DNA from: Pseudevernia furfuracea
Taxonomy: Eukaryota > Ascomycota > Lecanoromycetes > Lecanorales > Parmeliaceae
Reading direction: 5' to 3'
Assembly (NCBI GenBank): GCA_022315425.1
Contig: JAIUPT010000042.1
Location: 434,001 to 498,000, forward strand
Length of the DNA: 64,000 nucleotides
Every line of letters starts with the position of its first letter. Position 1 is the first letter of the stretch. Under the pieces are notes generated by a model, which was not told where the DNA came from, searched no databases, and saw only the letters and a program-made list of their open reading frames with translations. This document shows, one piece after another, positions 1-11,913 of this stretch. Made by a program: the position numbers and the translations under genes.

Positions 1-957
1 CAAGTTGTAGGGTCCACGGTTTAAGACTAGACATATGGTAAGTGGTGCGGGAGGTTCATGACGGAAAACATCACCGCTTCCATATGGTCGAAACCAGCAA
101 CCAGTGGCTGCAATTCTCTATGTGGGAAAGTTGCGGCATGCAGCAGGCATACAGGACGATCGAAGTGATTTTTGTGTAATGATTCATGCAAAATCCATCT
201 CCACGCGAATCAAGTCATCTTTTTCACAGTCCTTTACTTCAAACGACCCGAGCGAAGCGATTATTTAGTTATCCTAAGCGGTGAGAGTTCATGCCTTCCT
301 TGCTCTTTCCTTATCAAGTAAAAAAAATTGTCGTGGGAGCGGTCTTTCCTTCCTCAAATGGCTGCAATGAGCGTAGTAAGTTTTTATTGATGGGATCTAA
401 AGGATTGCTCTTTACAGGTATGTTTGTCAATGAAGTCTATCTTTAAGGGGTCCAGTCTTGTCTTCGAGGGTTTCTACCTACATACCAGATCGTGTTTTCT
501 GATCAAACTACTTAATTTTGTCCGTGAATATGGGTCAAGATGTATGATTGCTTTTGCGGCGCGGTTGTTGAAGCAGTTGAGGTACTGTTTAAGAGGTTCT
601 GGCCAGAGTCACAGTCGTTCAAACAACGGACTTGGTACTATTCTGTTATTGCTCATTCCATGAAAGCTGAGGGCCTAATAAATGCCTACATTTCTACCGC
701 TCAATTCGCCGTGTGAGAGTAAATTTGCGTCGAATTGAGGCTGTCTAAAAACCTTCAGAGCTCGTTCGATTACGGTAGACTCGCTGATGCGAATTGTATA
801 AGTGCGTACCGTAATTGACGCAAAATCACGCTCTTGGCAACGGCTTTTTTATTATGATTAAAATCTCTCTCAGTATTAGAAGAAATTTACTCTCTTGTTC
901 AGAAAATCCACCATTATCACCCTTACCTTCCAGTGCTATATATAATCCATTACTCCA
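1..957. other. No supported gene
   Basis: I see only short open frames without recognisable domains or convincing splice structure. The stretch before the first gene is AT-rich in its last 150 bases and probably holds the promoter and 5' leader of the ORF at 958. Confidence 0.5.
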
Positions 958-1914
958 ATGGCGTTTTTTAGCAAGCACTACAGATCGTACTCGCTTCCTG
1001 ACAATTGCCCATCCAAGTCTATCGACATTCATCGCGCGTCTGACTCCCATCCTGCAAGCCCATACAAGCCGCCCTTTGCCAAACCACCATCCGGACCTCT
1101 TGACGCGCAAGGCTTAAAATCAAGAATTACGTACGGGAACAAGTTACGCCAAAATAGAAATATCACACCACGGACCATGAGATTCATTAGTTGGTGGAAG
1201 GAGCGGTGCTGTGAGATGTTGGATGCGTCTCCATTTAGAAGGAAGGCGATGGCAAAGGAGATTGCAATACTAGACGATGAAATGCAATCCCGATATGAGA
1301 AAATACATGGTCAAGATGGACTCTGTTTTGCCCTGGTAGACATCTTCAATGTGATGGCGGAATTACGCTTGAAGGCCGAATACGGGGATTATGTAGCATA
1401 TGCCTGCGCCGGCCTGAAAACAGAAGGAATGAAGGACATGATCTGGAAAGTCGACAAGTCAGACTGGCAAGCGGTAAGGACCCGGATAAGGGAAGAAGAG
1501 ACCGACCGAGACGAAAGGAAACGGCGCCGCCTCGATCCTGCCCCAACACCTTACCTCGATGAGGTCGCCAAAGCTGCGAGTCGACTCGGTTATGAAGAGT
1601 CTTTAGTGAGATATCAGATCCTGGCATACGCAGATCGAAATGACTTTTGCCACTCTGGCATCAAGAACATGGCCCAAAACGGGTATTTTTATGAATTGGG
1701 CGAAAGGATCTTGGAAGATCTTAGATCGCTGAATGTTATCTTCCGAGACCGGCCACACGAACAGATTTTAATGCGGACCGTTATAAAGGTGATAGAGGAA
1801 GAATGGTTCCTCCGGCTCTGGTATGATGAAACCGGGAATCACCGACAAGTGATGTTTGCCTGGACGGACAAGGGTCATCAAAAGATGCGAAGCTTAGCTT
1901 TTGCTGCTCCGTGA
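958..1914 (+). CDS. Uncharacterised 318-aa protein
   Basis: A single uninterrupted frame of 318 codons. The first 70 residues are basic and proline-rich, so translation might instead begin at the internal ATG at 1177 (reading MRFISWWKERCC). The rest is charged and predicted to be mostly helical, with a basic cluster around residues 180-195 (ERKRRR) that could be a nuclear localisation signal. There is no signal peptide or membrane segment. I do not recognise the family. Codon use and length support a real gene, but no domain does; it could also be a fragment of a larger spliced gene. Confidence 0.5.
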   Translation: MAFFSKHYRSYSLPDNCPSKSIDIHRASDSHPASPYKPPFAKPPSGPLDAQGLKSRITYGNKLRQNRNITPRTMRFISWWKERCCEMLDASPFRRKAMAKEIAILDDEMQSRYEKIHGQDGLCFALVDIFNVMAELRLKAEYGDYVAYACAGLKTEGMKDMIWKVDKSDWQAVRTRIREEETDRDERKRRRLDPAPTPYLDEVAKAASRLGYEESLVRYQILAYADRNDFCHSGIKNMAQNGYFYELGERILEDLRSLNVIFRDRPHEQILMRTVIKVIEEEWFLRLWYDETGNHRQVMFAWTDKGHQKMRSLAFAAP

Positions 1915-2648
1915 AAAGGCTGAGGGAGATTTTTGAGATCATAGGAGTCTGTTGGATGTGACGACCAAGACTGCTGGCGTCACTTCGCCTTACGGCATCG
2001 AGACTCACTTTCAGTGGCTACGGTGGAGATGTTTGGTTTTTTTGGAGTCGGTTGGTGTTGCGAGGGGATTCGTAATGGCGTTACTTAAGTTGTACTGTAG
2101 CATTGTTAGGCATGTTAACAAAACGAAGAACAATGTTGGTAATTATCCTGGTATGCAGTTACTGCTATGAGACCAATCACTAGTATTTGTATTCCTATAT
2201 GATGTCTAAAGAAGAAGGATGCTATGTATAGAAATTGATCTTTACATGTCAATGATATTAGACTCAATGGGTACTAGCGTATGCGAGTGTTGGCATTGTT
2301 CCGACAAACAATGTTTGTGACGTCTGACGGAAAGCGACACCCATTCTGCTCCGTCATCTGCACGTCTAAATATACAAGATCGCTGATTGAGAATACCTCG
2401 GGTCAAGCCCCTGTAGCGGTGTATATCGGAACCGAAGTCTTGTTTGCACCGTCAGCGGACGATGATCTCGTGACCGGAGCGACTCCGATGTTTGTTGACA
2501 ACACATCGAGTGGTTGCCTTCATTCCCCTTCGCATAAAAAACGCAGCTGGATCTTGACCTTTCACTCTCCTCTCCACCGCTAACTTCCAGCCAGCCCACG
2601 GCCACCGAGAAACTCCATTAACAGAAACTGTCATCTTGAATTCCAATA

Positions 2649-2870
2649 ATGTGCTTCAAGCCCGATCCCCGAAGAACCTCCGCATCCCGGCCGGCACGCA
2701 AGTCCGGGAGCAAAAACAAACAGAAAAGAGGCTCCTTCGACAACAGCTACGTCCTTGTCGACGGCAAGATGAGACCGAATCCTGCGACTAACCCGCGCGG
2801 CTACACTGTTGACAGCGTTTTGCCTCTCCCGTCTGGCGTTCAGATTGACGAATCTCTGCATATTTTCTGA
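2649..2870 (+). CDS. Possible small basic protein, 73 aa
   Basis: A 73-codon frame that starts MCFKPDPRRT and is strongly basic in the first 30 residues (KSGSKNKQK). It lies alone in a gene-poor stretch. No family is recognised. The composition looks protein-like, but the length is within what chance can give in this region. Confidence 0.25.
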   Translation: MCFKPDPRRTSASRPARKSGSKNKQKRGSFDNSYVLVDGKMRPNPATNPRGYTVDSVLPLPSGVQIDESLHIF

Positions 2871-4020
2871 CGGAAGTGTCTAGGAGGATGGGCAGGTGCT
2901 GCGAGGTTGTTGGTATGTCTACTGGTATGTTTAAGGGGGTTTGAGATTAGACGATGGTAATGGGGCGGAAAAAATAATGATGGCGGGAAACCGGTACATT
3001 GGTCTATCAAGAAAAAGCATTGACAATAGAGAGTCGTTACATAGAAGATTCGGGGCCCTGTTCTGGTGTGTCGAATGAGATCAATCTATCCCAACACCCC
3101 TCAATGACGCTTCCTAGACGCACGACAGCCCTTTTGCACCAGAGAACACCCAAAGAACCCTCTGATATCCCCATTTGGCGAGCAGCAAGAGAGATCGATC
3201 ATACATCATTATAGAAAGCTACACTCACCAGCTCCCATCCCCCTGTCCAAGCCGTTTTGGCTTCCATCCGAAATTTCAAAATATCATGTCCACCCCTAAA
3301 GCAAAGCCAACAGAGAACTTCCCGTTACTCCCAGAGACACGGCGTGGTGAAGAGGTGCAGCTCCAAATGACTACTCTAGAAGCTTCGAACGAAGCAAGGA
3401 ACGTGTCTCTCGCAGAAAAGGCTGGAAGCTGAGGACAAGTTCTGCATGTGCCATTCCCCGCCCGTGCCCATCATCCAAATCTCCACCCACGTCCGCACGG
3501 CTTCCACAACCACGGCTTTGAACCGCAGTCCACGCTTGTTCTCTGAAAGTGGCATGAAAAAGTCACAACGGTCTTTGATGCAGTGCTGCCTCGATCGCTC
3601 AACTGCTAGGATGTGGTAGCCTACTTGAGCGAGTGCAGCTAGAGAAACACACGGGCGCAATGGCTTGGATTTCGTGAATTGCTTCCACGATCCCCACTAC
3701 TCCTTCAAAAACATCGAAAGTAGGACCGTCCATAGCGCGGTTCAGGCGGAAGATCTACGCGTCCGTCACCACGGGCCTTAATGACTCCGTACCAACTCAC
3801 AGGGAAGCACCCTGTTTCGCGGAATCAGCACCGGTAGGGTTTATATCAGTATCGTGCCCCTGCCACTCCCAATCCTTCCCCCTGGTGCCCCCTCCCCCAC
3901 CCCGTTTCCCCAAAGCCACAACCATCCGACTCAACATTCGTTCCGTCCTCTCGTTCACGTAGCATCTCCTTTAAGCGCAGCAGACAACATGGTGCTCCGG
4001 ATGCTTCCGTTCATCCCTGC

Positions 4021-4075
4021 CCATCCACCCATCCACCCATGTATCCACCCATCCACCCATCCACCCATCCATCCC
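4021..4075. repeat. CCATCCAC minisatellite
   Basis: About six to seven near-perfect tandem copies of an 8-bp CCATCCAC unit, interrupted once by GTAT. It lies in a C-rich tract running from about 3.85 to 4.2 kb. Proline-, histidine- and threonine-rich frames through it are products of the repeat. Confidence 0.8.
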
Positions 4076-5131
4076 AACTCAACCCATCCCCACACCCCAG
4101 TCTACGCACCCACCTCTGCACCCACACAGTATCACCCGGACGCGAGTGTCAGCGCTATCAGCCCCCTTCCCCTTTGCCTTTTCCCCCTCCCCCCCTCCAT
4201 TAACACGCGCGCGTACACAACCCGATAAGAAGCAATGAGTTACTAAAGAAGAGACGGGGAGGCGAGAAGACGGGTTCCTCGGTCGCTGCCGATGCGGTGG
4301 AAGGCTGGGATTCTCGCTTGCGTGAGGGGGTTAATGGTGGTGACTTTTAGTTGTAGGCAATTCTGCATGCGAATGATAATCAAAGATGGTGAAGATGGAA
4401 GGTTAAGGTGCAGAAAGGGTAAAACGAAACCCGATCCAGCCTGAAGTCTCGCCAAGGACCCCGCTCCTCAAAACCTAGGCACTCACATCCATGGCTCAAC
4501 ACCATCAGCTCCTGGGGATAAGTTCTCGCTCACAAGAACCCAGCATAGTTGCTCGTTCGCTGATATGTGTCGGACCTGTTTCGATTTGTCAATTTTCACG
4601 GACCTTGCAGCGATGCATTTTGAACGGATTTCTCGCGCGCTCGGGGCCCTGCAGAAATGCACTTGGAATGGGTAGCCAGTGATGGGAGTATTGATCGTCT
4701 CATCTGTACCCCTGGCTGCTCAATGGTGCTGCCATAAAAAGCGATTGCTTCAAAAGCATAGAAAAGGCCCGAGCGTTGACATTCGATAGGTTCCATGCCT
4801 CCCTTTGATGGGATCAAGTCGAATGGATTGACTACTAAAAGTGAGAGGGTAGTATCCCATCGACCAGCGCCTTCGGCGTAAGATGTCTTGGCACACGGGG
4901 CGGAACCTCTGCCAGTGGACAGTATATGCTAAGGGATCTCATCGCTAGAAAAGGCTGTTGCCAAGCTAAATCAATTCATTCACCACTGTTGCCAGCTTAT
5001 GCTTCAGAACTCATGCACACGTTGTACTTCGTTATAAAAACTATCACTTTTGTATGGTCTTCTCAACCATGACTTCTCGAACTCCAGTCCCGTCCTGATA
5101 AGCAATACTTTTCATACTCACTATTCAACTA

Positions 5132-8109
5132 TCACACCAGCACCAGCACCCTGATCTCATTGCTCCACCCTGCCTCCAGGCCCATTTCGTCCCACGCCGC
5201 CTCCACATCTACCTCCAGCACCGGAGCTTGCTCAGCGATCTTGACTGTGTGCATAGGAACCACCTTCTCAGAAATCATGACTAAGACATCATCTTCCACC
5301 GATCTTTCATGCAGAGTAGAAACGTAGATACCCAGCGTCCCCAGTGCCTTCAACGCCAGTTCAATGCGCAGCCTGCCATTCTCTTCAAGACGCGTCTCAG
5401 ACCTGACAACAGCGGCCGCCCCGGTCATCTTGCCTAGCAGACCCAACACAGCAACCTTTGTAGCCGAAGAATCTGGAACAGAGTATCCTGGAGTTGGAAG
5501 AATGAGGAGAGGGTACGCAGAAAGAATCTCGTAGCCTTTGATCTCCACTTCTAGCGAGATGACGGGAGTTTCACTATTCAGTGCCATAGAATGCGTGACT
5601 TCGCCCGTAGTATGTGTTCTCACGACATACTCCTTGCCGCTTTCGACTCCAGGGAAAGCGTTGAGGTTGACTAGTTCTGACAGCCGGCGTTCACTGACAT
5701 TGAACAGAGCTAGGATACCAGTGCCACCTACACCGCCAGTGAAGGTACCCACTTTGAGAAGCCTCTCTTCTTGGTACCCGGTATAGATGCCCACGGTTTT
5801 GCCAATGACAGAGGGGCGGAGGATGATCGTCTTACCCTGAATGGTACGGGCAGTCATTTGTGCAATCAAGTCTAAATTGTGCTGACCAGGTTCATCAGTG
5901 ATATAGATGGGGCCTCCAGAGACGCAGCGGCCGGCGGCGTGGAAGAAGGAGTAGGGATGAGAGGTTTGGAACATGTCCCAATCTGGTAGGATGTTCAGAT
6001 GGCTTGTCAAAAGCGAGTTGTGAGCATTGACAAATATATGCCAAGGATGCGAATTAGGTATTCCGGGGAAGAAATCGTCACTGTTGCGGACCATAATACG
6101 TGGCTTGTTGTCTGGTAGTTGGGTATGGAACAGTATCTGAGGGACCTGGGACATGCACGAGATTGCCTTGATGGAAAAGTAGCGGAGGCTGTTGATGGTC
6201 CAAGCGTCTTGATAAGCTTTGATGAAGCGACGGCGATCTGGCGCATCAGCGAGGAGATCGAGAGCAAACTGTGCATCTGTTTTAACGGAGTCGACGCCAC
6301 AAGAGAGAAGAAATCTAGGAGCCGTGTTTCAGTGATCATGATCGTGAAAGAAGTACGTAAGATTTACTTGTAGAAGTCGTTGTACATCCTGTAGATGTCG
6401 TCCGCATCCACCATTGTCACTGTTTCTGCCGGAATAAGACTCCTCTCTTTGCGGACTGCGATAGTCCTGTACTTCTTAGCGATACTCCCGTAGGGAGAAA
6501 CGCCTCCCCAGTATCCTGCCTGCATTTACTGTTAGTTCTTTGACCTTGTCTGGATCTTCGTGGAGCGACACACGATAGCATGCCAGACGGCTATGTGTTG
6601 GATGTTTGGGTGCTCATCTCGAATATTCTTGATTGTATGCTTCAATCCGTGTGGGAAACCCTCCTTATTAGCTTCGAAATCGGTCCAACCTCTATTGAAC
6701 TGGTGTTCGCCATTGGCGTCCTGTGATGCTTAGTCAAAGTTCAGATTAGCTTCCATCTGCGCGCAGAACCTACAAGAGACTGCCAGTTGTCGTCGATGAT
6801 CAAATTTGTAACTAAAAATTGTTAACTCGAACGCAAAGATGATAGGGGGTTCAGACGTACTTCTGATATTGTTCTGTTTGAGAATATCCAACGCGTTGTA
6901 TATCTTGTCCTCGTTTAGGTCTTGACCCAACGCGTTCCAAGTACAATAAGTTAATCCGTCGTACCAATTGTCCATCCATTCGGCTCTAACATCGTTCTCA
7001 ATAGCAGTCTTCACCTCAGCCTTGAACTCATTACTTGAATACTTATCTCCGCGGACAAGCTTGCGCGCATGATACATCACGGCAGCATTAGCGGACTCGA
7101 AACTTGGTGCAACAGCGGCAAGAATCCTAGTCTGGCCCTCCTTCGGGCTATCATTCCTTGATGAGACGATGACATTTCCATGATCATCAGGTTTAAAGAC
7201 GGTCAAGACATCATCGATTCCACTGACTGCAAGTAAGACTAAGTGAAGGCCGTCCCAACGTAAGAAAGAGCAGAGAATGGCATCTTCTTGGGGTTGAAAA
7301 TTTCCCTTGCCATGTCGGGGTGCAAGCCATGGGCTCCAGATCCTTACGAGCGCGAACCATCGTGTGAAGCTCCGTGGGATACCGAGACTAGTATTAGTCC
7401 ACCCAGAAGTCTCGCCTGCGGCTGCTTTCGCAGCCGTCGTGATTGACCATAATTGAGCACTGGGAGATTCGCTTGGGACCGAATGCACGGAGAAATCAGG
7501 ACTACAGCCCTTGAGATAACTTGTTAACTCTGTAGGTGGCTTTTCAGGTTGAAAATAAAGCTCCCCATCTGTGAGAGTTGAATTCTCATTCACCCACTTC
7601 CAACTATTAGACGATGCGATGCGATACTTTAGGGTGAACTGGACAGGTTCTTGAAGGTTGGGCGGATTTGGTAGATCGATCGAGAAGAAGCGGCGGTACA
7701 CGGCGGCTCTTTTTTGGGAGCCGACGGCGAGCTGTTGTAAGCGTAAGCCCAAAGTCACTCAAATTTGGCCATCGGGCCATGTTACAGGGCCAGTAGCTGT
7801 CTGTGTTTCCTCAAGACGTAGTTCACGCCACTCTCGATTTTCGTGACCGTTATGCCAGAGGGTAGCTTCCCATGGCTGTTCAGGGAAAGAAGTGCTGGAT
7901 TCTAGAAGGACAGTGAATTTGACCTGACACAATTCAGTTCCATTTAGTGGCTTCTACACATGATATATTTATAGTACCGTTTCTCCGTAGGGAACGACTG
8001 TGGTCGATCCCAACGGCGGATCACAAACTGCGTTGGTGAATAATTGCATCTGAGCTGCTCTGACGAACTTCAACTGGAACGGTTTCCCATCCAGATCATT
8101 CGTTAACAT
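5132..8109 (-). CDS. GH36 raffinose synthase / Sip1-like alpha-galactosidase
   Basis: Predicted exons on the minus strand: 8109-7978, 7923-7786, 7731-6861, 6811-6774, 6720-6574, 6519-6368 and 6314-5132, giving 886 aa. The sequence carries hallmarks of the plant/fungal raffinose-synthase and seed-imbibition branch of glycoside hydrolase family 36: WYDGLTYCTWNALGQDL, LIIDDNWQSL, SVKTDAQ (candidate nucleophile Asp about residue 506) and PDWDMFQT (about residues 603-610). By family the enzyme acts on alpha-galactosides of the raffinose type; hydrolase and transferase activity cannot be told apart here. No signal peptide is seen, so it is probably intracellular. The start at 8109 is the first ATG after an upstream stop. 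Reading through 7785-7732 meets an in-frame TGA at 7761-7759; a 54-nt GT-AG intron there restores the frame, but its donor (GTAACA) is weak. If that intron is not spliced, this is a disrupted gene. It is divergent from the synthetase gene at 8300. Confidence 0.82.
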
Positions 8110-8299
8110 ACTCCGTGTTTTCTCCAAGTCCAGCACTCTAGATGGAAGTGAGGGGATGTCGAGAATTCGATCACTACATTACTTATGATCTATCCGAGGT
8201 TTGCCGTCGGAGCTAGTCTAAAGTAAGTAAGTACGTAGTAAGGTATCTCCACTGCTAAGCGCGTCACTAGTTTTTTGTGAGCTCCTTTGGCAGTTTGGC
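8110..8299. promoter_or_regulatory. Shared divergent promoter, GH36 and TyrRS
   Basis: Only 190 bp separate the start codons of the two divergent genes, so their promoters and 5' leaders must lie in this interval or overlap the genes. No single regulatory motif is assigned. Confidence 0.5.
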
Positions 8300-10413
8300 T
8301 TGGCTTGCTTTATTACACGTTGTCAATCTGAACATCCAATGGTCCCTCATAGCTCTCTCAGGCTGTCACAAAACTCGTGGCTGATATGCATCTCACATGC
8401 GCGTCGGCTGCGCGCCCTCAACTCAGCAAGCCAGACACGATCCATCTCGGAAGGTCATATCAGAAAAACGTTGGAAGCAAGCCTAGAATGGGCGCGTCAG
8501 GCTACAGAGATCAAGGCTGGGAGGAAGGAAAGCATGTTGACCATGTTGGAGGAGAGAGGATATGTCAATCAGATAATAGGGTGAGATGTCTTAGCGTGCC
8601 CAATGTAAGAAGAGCGAAATCCTTCTAACACGCTACTAGCAAACGAGATGACCTGGACCGATTACTGACAGAGAAACGGGCTGGGATATATGCTGGGTTT
8701 GATCCTACAGCACCATCTATGCACGTCGGACATCTCCTGCCGCTGATGGTGCTGTTTTGGATGTATATACATGGCTTCCACGCCTGTTCTCTGGTGGGCA
8801 ACCTCTTACCTGATCTCACGTACAATAGAACTGACAACTGTAGCTTGGAGGTGCCACCGCCCAGATTGGTGATCCCATCGGACGAACAACCGCTCGGGAA
8901 GTATTGAAAAATTCTGGACGAAAGATCAACATTGTTAAGATTCATATGCAACTCAAGTCGCTTTGGAGCCATGCGGAACACAGCGCGAGGGGTTTCGGGT
9001 ATCAGTGGGAATGGGCGTGGAAGAGAGAATTGACCAACAACAATAGCTGGTTGAACAAGCTTCCAGCCCTGGAGCTCTTGAAATTATTAGGCTCGGGCGT
9101 CAGGCTAGGGACTATGATGGGAAGGGACACGTGAGTGATTCCGTGTCGTATCTTTTTTGAGGACTCGGAGCGCTGACTTCTGGTTTAGGGTGAAGAACAG
9201 AATGGGTTCGAAAGAAGGCATGGCTTTCTCAGAATTTACATATCCTTTACTGCAATCCTGGGATTGGTGGCATATGTACTCTACGAAGGACATACAGGTG
9301 CAAGTTGGAGGATCAGACCAGTTTGGAAATATCCTCGCCGGTATAGACGCTATCAACCATATCAGACACAATCATTACGATCCACTTATCAGGCAGAATG
9401 AGGAGGAGCTTGCAGAGAGGGAGGCTTTCTTGAAGAGACCCATGGGCTTCACGGTCCCTCTCTTGACAACATCATCTGGTGCGAAGTTTGGCAAGAGTGA
9501 GGGCAACGCGATATGGCTAGACAGGGAGATGACCAGTGGATTCGATTTGTATCAGGTGATGATGACCTCCACCAACCACTCAAGCAGATACTAATATCCC
9601 CCAAAGTTCTTTCTCAGGACCGCAGACTCAGATGTCCATCGTTATCTCAAACTCTTCACCTTCGAACCTCTCGAAGCCCTAGAGACCATCATGGAAGAAC
9701 ACAACAAAGCCCCACCCAAACGTATTGCCCAACACAAACTGGCCCAAGAAGTACTCAAGCTTGTCCATGGCGAAGAGCTAGCCCGAGAAGCCGAACAAGA
9801 GCACAGAAAGATATTTAACAAATCCTTTGCCCCCGACCCACAGACCGACGAAGACGCATCGATTGACCACGTAAACAAGGCATCGATTGACCACGTAAAC
9901 ACGGCGATACCTTCCAACAGCCAAAATACCGCCCCAACTCATAGCCTCATACTCCCTAAATCTCTCGTCTACAATCAACCTATTGCTCGCGTTCTCTATC
10001 ACGCCGGGCTCGTCCCTTCTCGCAACGAAGGTCAGCGTATGGTATTTCAAAAGGGCGCGTACCTAGGTGCGAGGCCTGGTGGAACCGGCACAATGGGCGA
10101 ACAGGTTGATTTCTCACCAGTTGCAAATTGGGCAGCGAAGGAGACGGAGAAATATATCATTGGGGGCAATACGCTGATAATCAGGGTTGGAAAATGGAAG
10201 GTCAAGGTTATCAAGATCATCAGTGATGAGGAATTCAAAGAAAAGGGTCTTTCCGCACCAGGCTGGAGGGAGGACAAGCCTGAAGAACGGATAAGCGATG
10301 ATATCAAGAGGATGAAGCCATGGTACCAAAAGACTTATGTTGAGAAAGCGCCCGTCCATCAGAATCCCCGGTGGACGGGCTCTGTTGTGGACAGAAGCCT
10401 GTGGCAGGGGTAG
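8300..10413 (+). CDS. MSY1: Mitochondrial tyrosyl-tRNA synthetase
   Basis: Exons 8300-8580, 8640-8793, 8844-9130, 9189-9555 and 9607-10413 give 631 aa. This is a bacterial-type class I synthetase that charges mitochondrial tRNA-Tyr. The HIGH-type motif reads MHVGH (about residues 121-125, within FDPTAPSMHVGHL). The SLLGGATAQIGDP and VQVGGSDQFGNI motifs of the tyrosine/ATP site follow, and the KMSKS-type loop reads KFGKS near residue 340. The C-terminal 150 residues resemble the S4-like RNA-binding domain. The first roughly 60 residues are rich in Arg/Ser with few acids, as in a mitochondrial presequence; an in-frame ATG at 8339 is an equally plausible start and gives 618 aa. A 24-bp perfect-but-one duplication near 9856-9903 encodes ASIDHVN twice in a linker before the S4-like region. 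The last intron has a textbook branch site (TACTAAT). Confidence 0.93.
9856..9903 (+). repeat. 24-bp tandem duplication inside TyrRS
   Basis: Two adjacent 24-bp copies differ at one base and encode the eight-residue units ASIDHVNK and ASIDHVNT. They lie in the variable linker between the catalytic core and the C-terminal domain, so the reading frame is kept. Confidence 0.85.
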
Positions 10414-11020
10414 GGATACATACTGACACCTATCAATTCAAATTTTCAATTCCCTATCCTGCTCATCTTCCAACGCTTCGAAACGACGAAATAACCCTCA
10501 TGGAAATCGAGCAAGGATCACGAAGCGTAAAGTTCGTATCTAAGAGACGCTGAGCCGCGTGTTTGCACGGTCCTGAAGCTGGAGATTGGTTAGCATGGTT
10601 CAGGAGAATTGTGGCCGTTGTCAGTGCGGGGGGACAATAGCCGCAATTTCCTGACTTAGTAGGTTCAATATCCGCTATCATCATTTGATCAGTAGGTTGA
10701 CAAGCGGACGTTGCACCGATGTTATGTCGTCCCTGACTCTGAAACGGCTCGCATGATATGCACGCTCATTGCTGGTGAGACGGGAAGCCAGCTATATGGC
10801 GCGCCTTTCTAATTACTTTTCTGATTGTCATCAACGTTCTCGTTCTCGCATTTAGCGACTGCAAGAGCCGTCAGCATATCGCGTGAGAGCCAGAGGCAAG
10901 CCCCTGCAGACTTGATAATCTTAAACACTCCTTAATTCAGACTACCTCTCATACTCTATAAAGGTCGATTTGTTGTAATGCTTACTTAGCTTTTCTGGGC
11001 ATTCTTACGAAATAGCTAAC
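10414..11020. other. Intergenic; TATA-like element near 10957
   Basis: There is no supported gene. A TATAAA stands at 10957-10962, about 60 bp ahead of the ATG at 11021, and is a plausible TATA box for that gene. Confidence 0.4.
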
Positions 11021-11913
11021 ATGGCAACTCTTTCCATTTCAAACCTGCCCTCATGGCTGAAAATGCTATGCCTTCTTTCCCTCGCCCGACAGTCCGTATG
11101 CTCGCCGTTTAGCATCATCGGCTACAATTCTCTCATTGACGTCATAGATACTACCCCTATGGTCAATACTAGCCCTACATCTTCCGTCAATAAAAGTGCT
11201 ACATCTACGTTCAGCTCCACGAATCTGGGGGCACCAGTAGCCAACTGCGCCACCCTACCAAACTACCCCGAATGGTTCCAGCCGAGTGAGAAATTCGACA
11301 ACGGCGACTGTCCCAAAGCCCTCGAGCTTTTCTACAGCGACTACACCAGAGATCACGATGGCACCAAGTACGAATTTTTAAGTTCAGGCGTGACTCCTGT
11401 TCACGGGATACCTACTCAGAGGGTGCCCCTGAAGGTGGCTCATGGTGTGTCAAAGGAAGGGTGCGGATCAATACATGGTGCTCGGTGTCACTGACTCCTT
11501 GACCTAGGGACCTGTTTCGTCGTCATCGCGATGCGCAACATGTTCGTGGAAGGAGAACTGCCCGGCGAGGCACCATCCAGGTCTGCAGGCTCAGACATTA
11601 GTTCTTTCTCGCAGCTATACCAGAACGCCCTGGATGTGTATGCGAAATGTAGTGCGCCGGAGGTCAATCAACCTGGGTGGTATCCTGCAGGTAATTCTCC
11701 CACCCCGTTCAACCAAAACATTTCCCCTGCATCTCTTCCGTTTCAATTGACTGACTGGGGTATCCAGGTGACTTGAATAGCGTCGCAGTCTTCATCTGGC
11801 AAGCGGCGAGTAAGATCAATAAACGCATCTCTATTGCGCCGCTCGAAATGTCTAATCATACTTCTTCGTCTGGGTACGGGTCTGTTGGGGATTTGTTTGG
11901 TGATACTGCGTAG
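11021..11913 (+). CDS. Small secreted protein, unknown function
   Basis: Exons 11021-11444, 11508-11690 and 11768-11913 give 250 aa. The N-terminus has a hydrophobic stretch about residues 14-27 (LKMLCLLSLARQSVC), consistent with a signal peptide or anchor, followed by a Ser/Thr/Asn-rich segment with several N-glycosylation sequons. The C-terminal half contains GTCFVVIAMRNMF and a block ending in NSVAVFIWQAASKIN, and cysteines occur at about residues 68, 89, 143 and 189. This pattern resembles uncharacterised secreted proteins that are common in Dothideomycetes and Leotiomycetes; that likeness is from memory, not a search. Both introns (63 and 77 nt) have good donors and restore the frame. 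It may be an effector or cell-wall protein, but nothing in the sequence shows that. Confidence 0.65.

Larger units (their letters stand above)
1915..5131. other. Gene-poor stretch
   Basis: About 3.2 kb with only short open frames. The two items worth naming are the 73-codon ORF at 2649 and the CCATCCAC minisatellite near 4.02-4.07 kb, listed separately. A 48-codon frame starting at 3286 and a C-rich, proline-rich frame over the minisatellite (3854-4228) are not supported as genes. Confidence 0.5.

Noticed and set aside
3854..4228. 124-codon Pro/His/Thr-rich frame
   Set aside because: It runs through the CCATCCAC minisatellite; the composition is explained by the repeat.
8377..8628. Second frame overlapping the TyrRS N-terminus
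   Set aside because: It overlaps exon 1 in another frame and does not join to the synthetase core.
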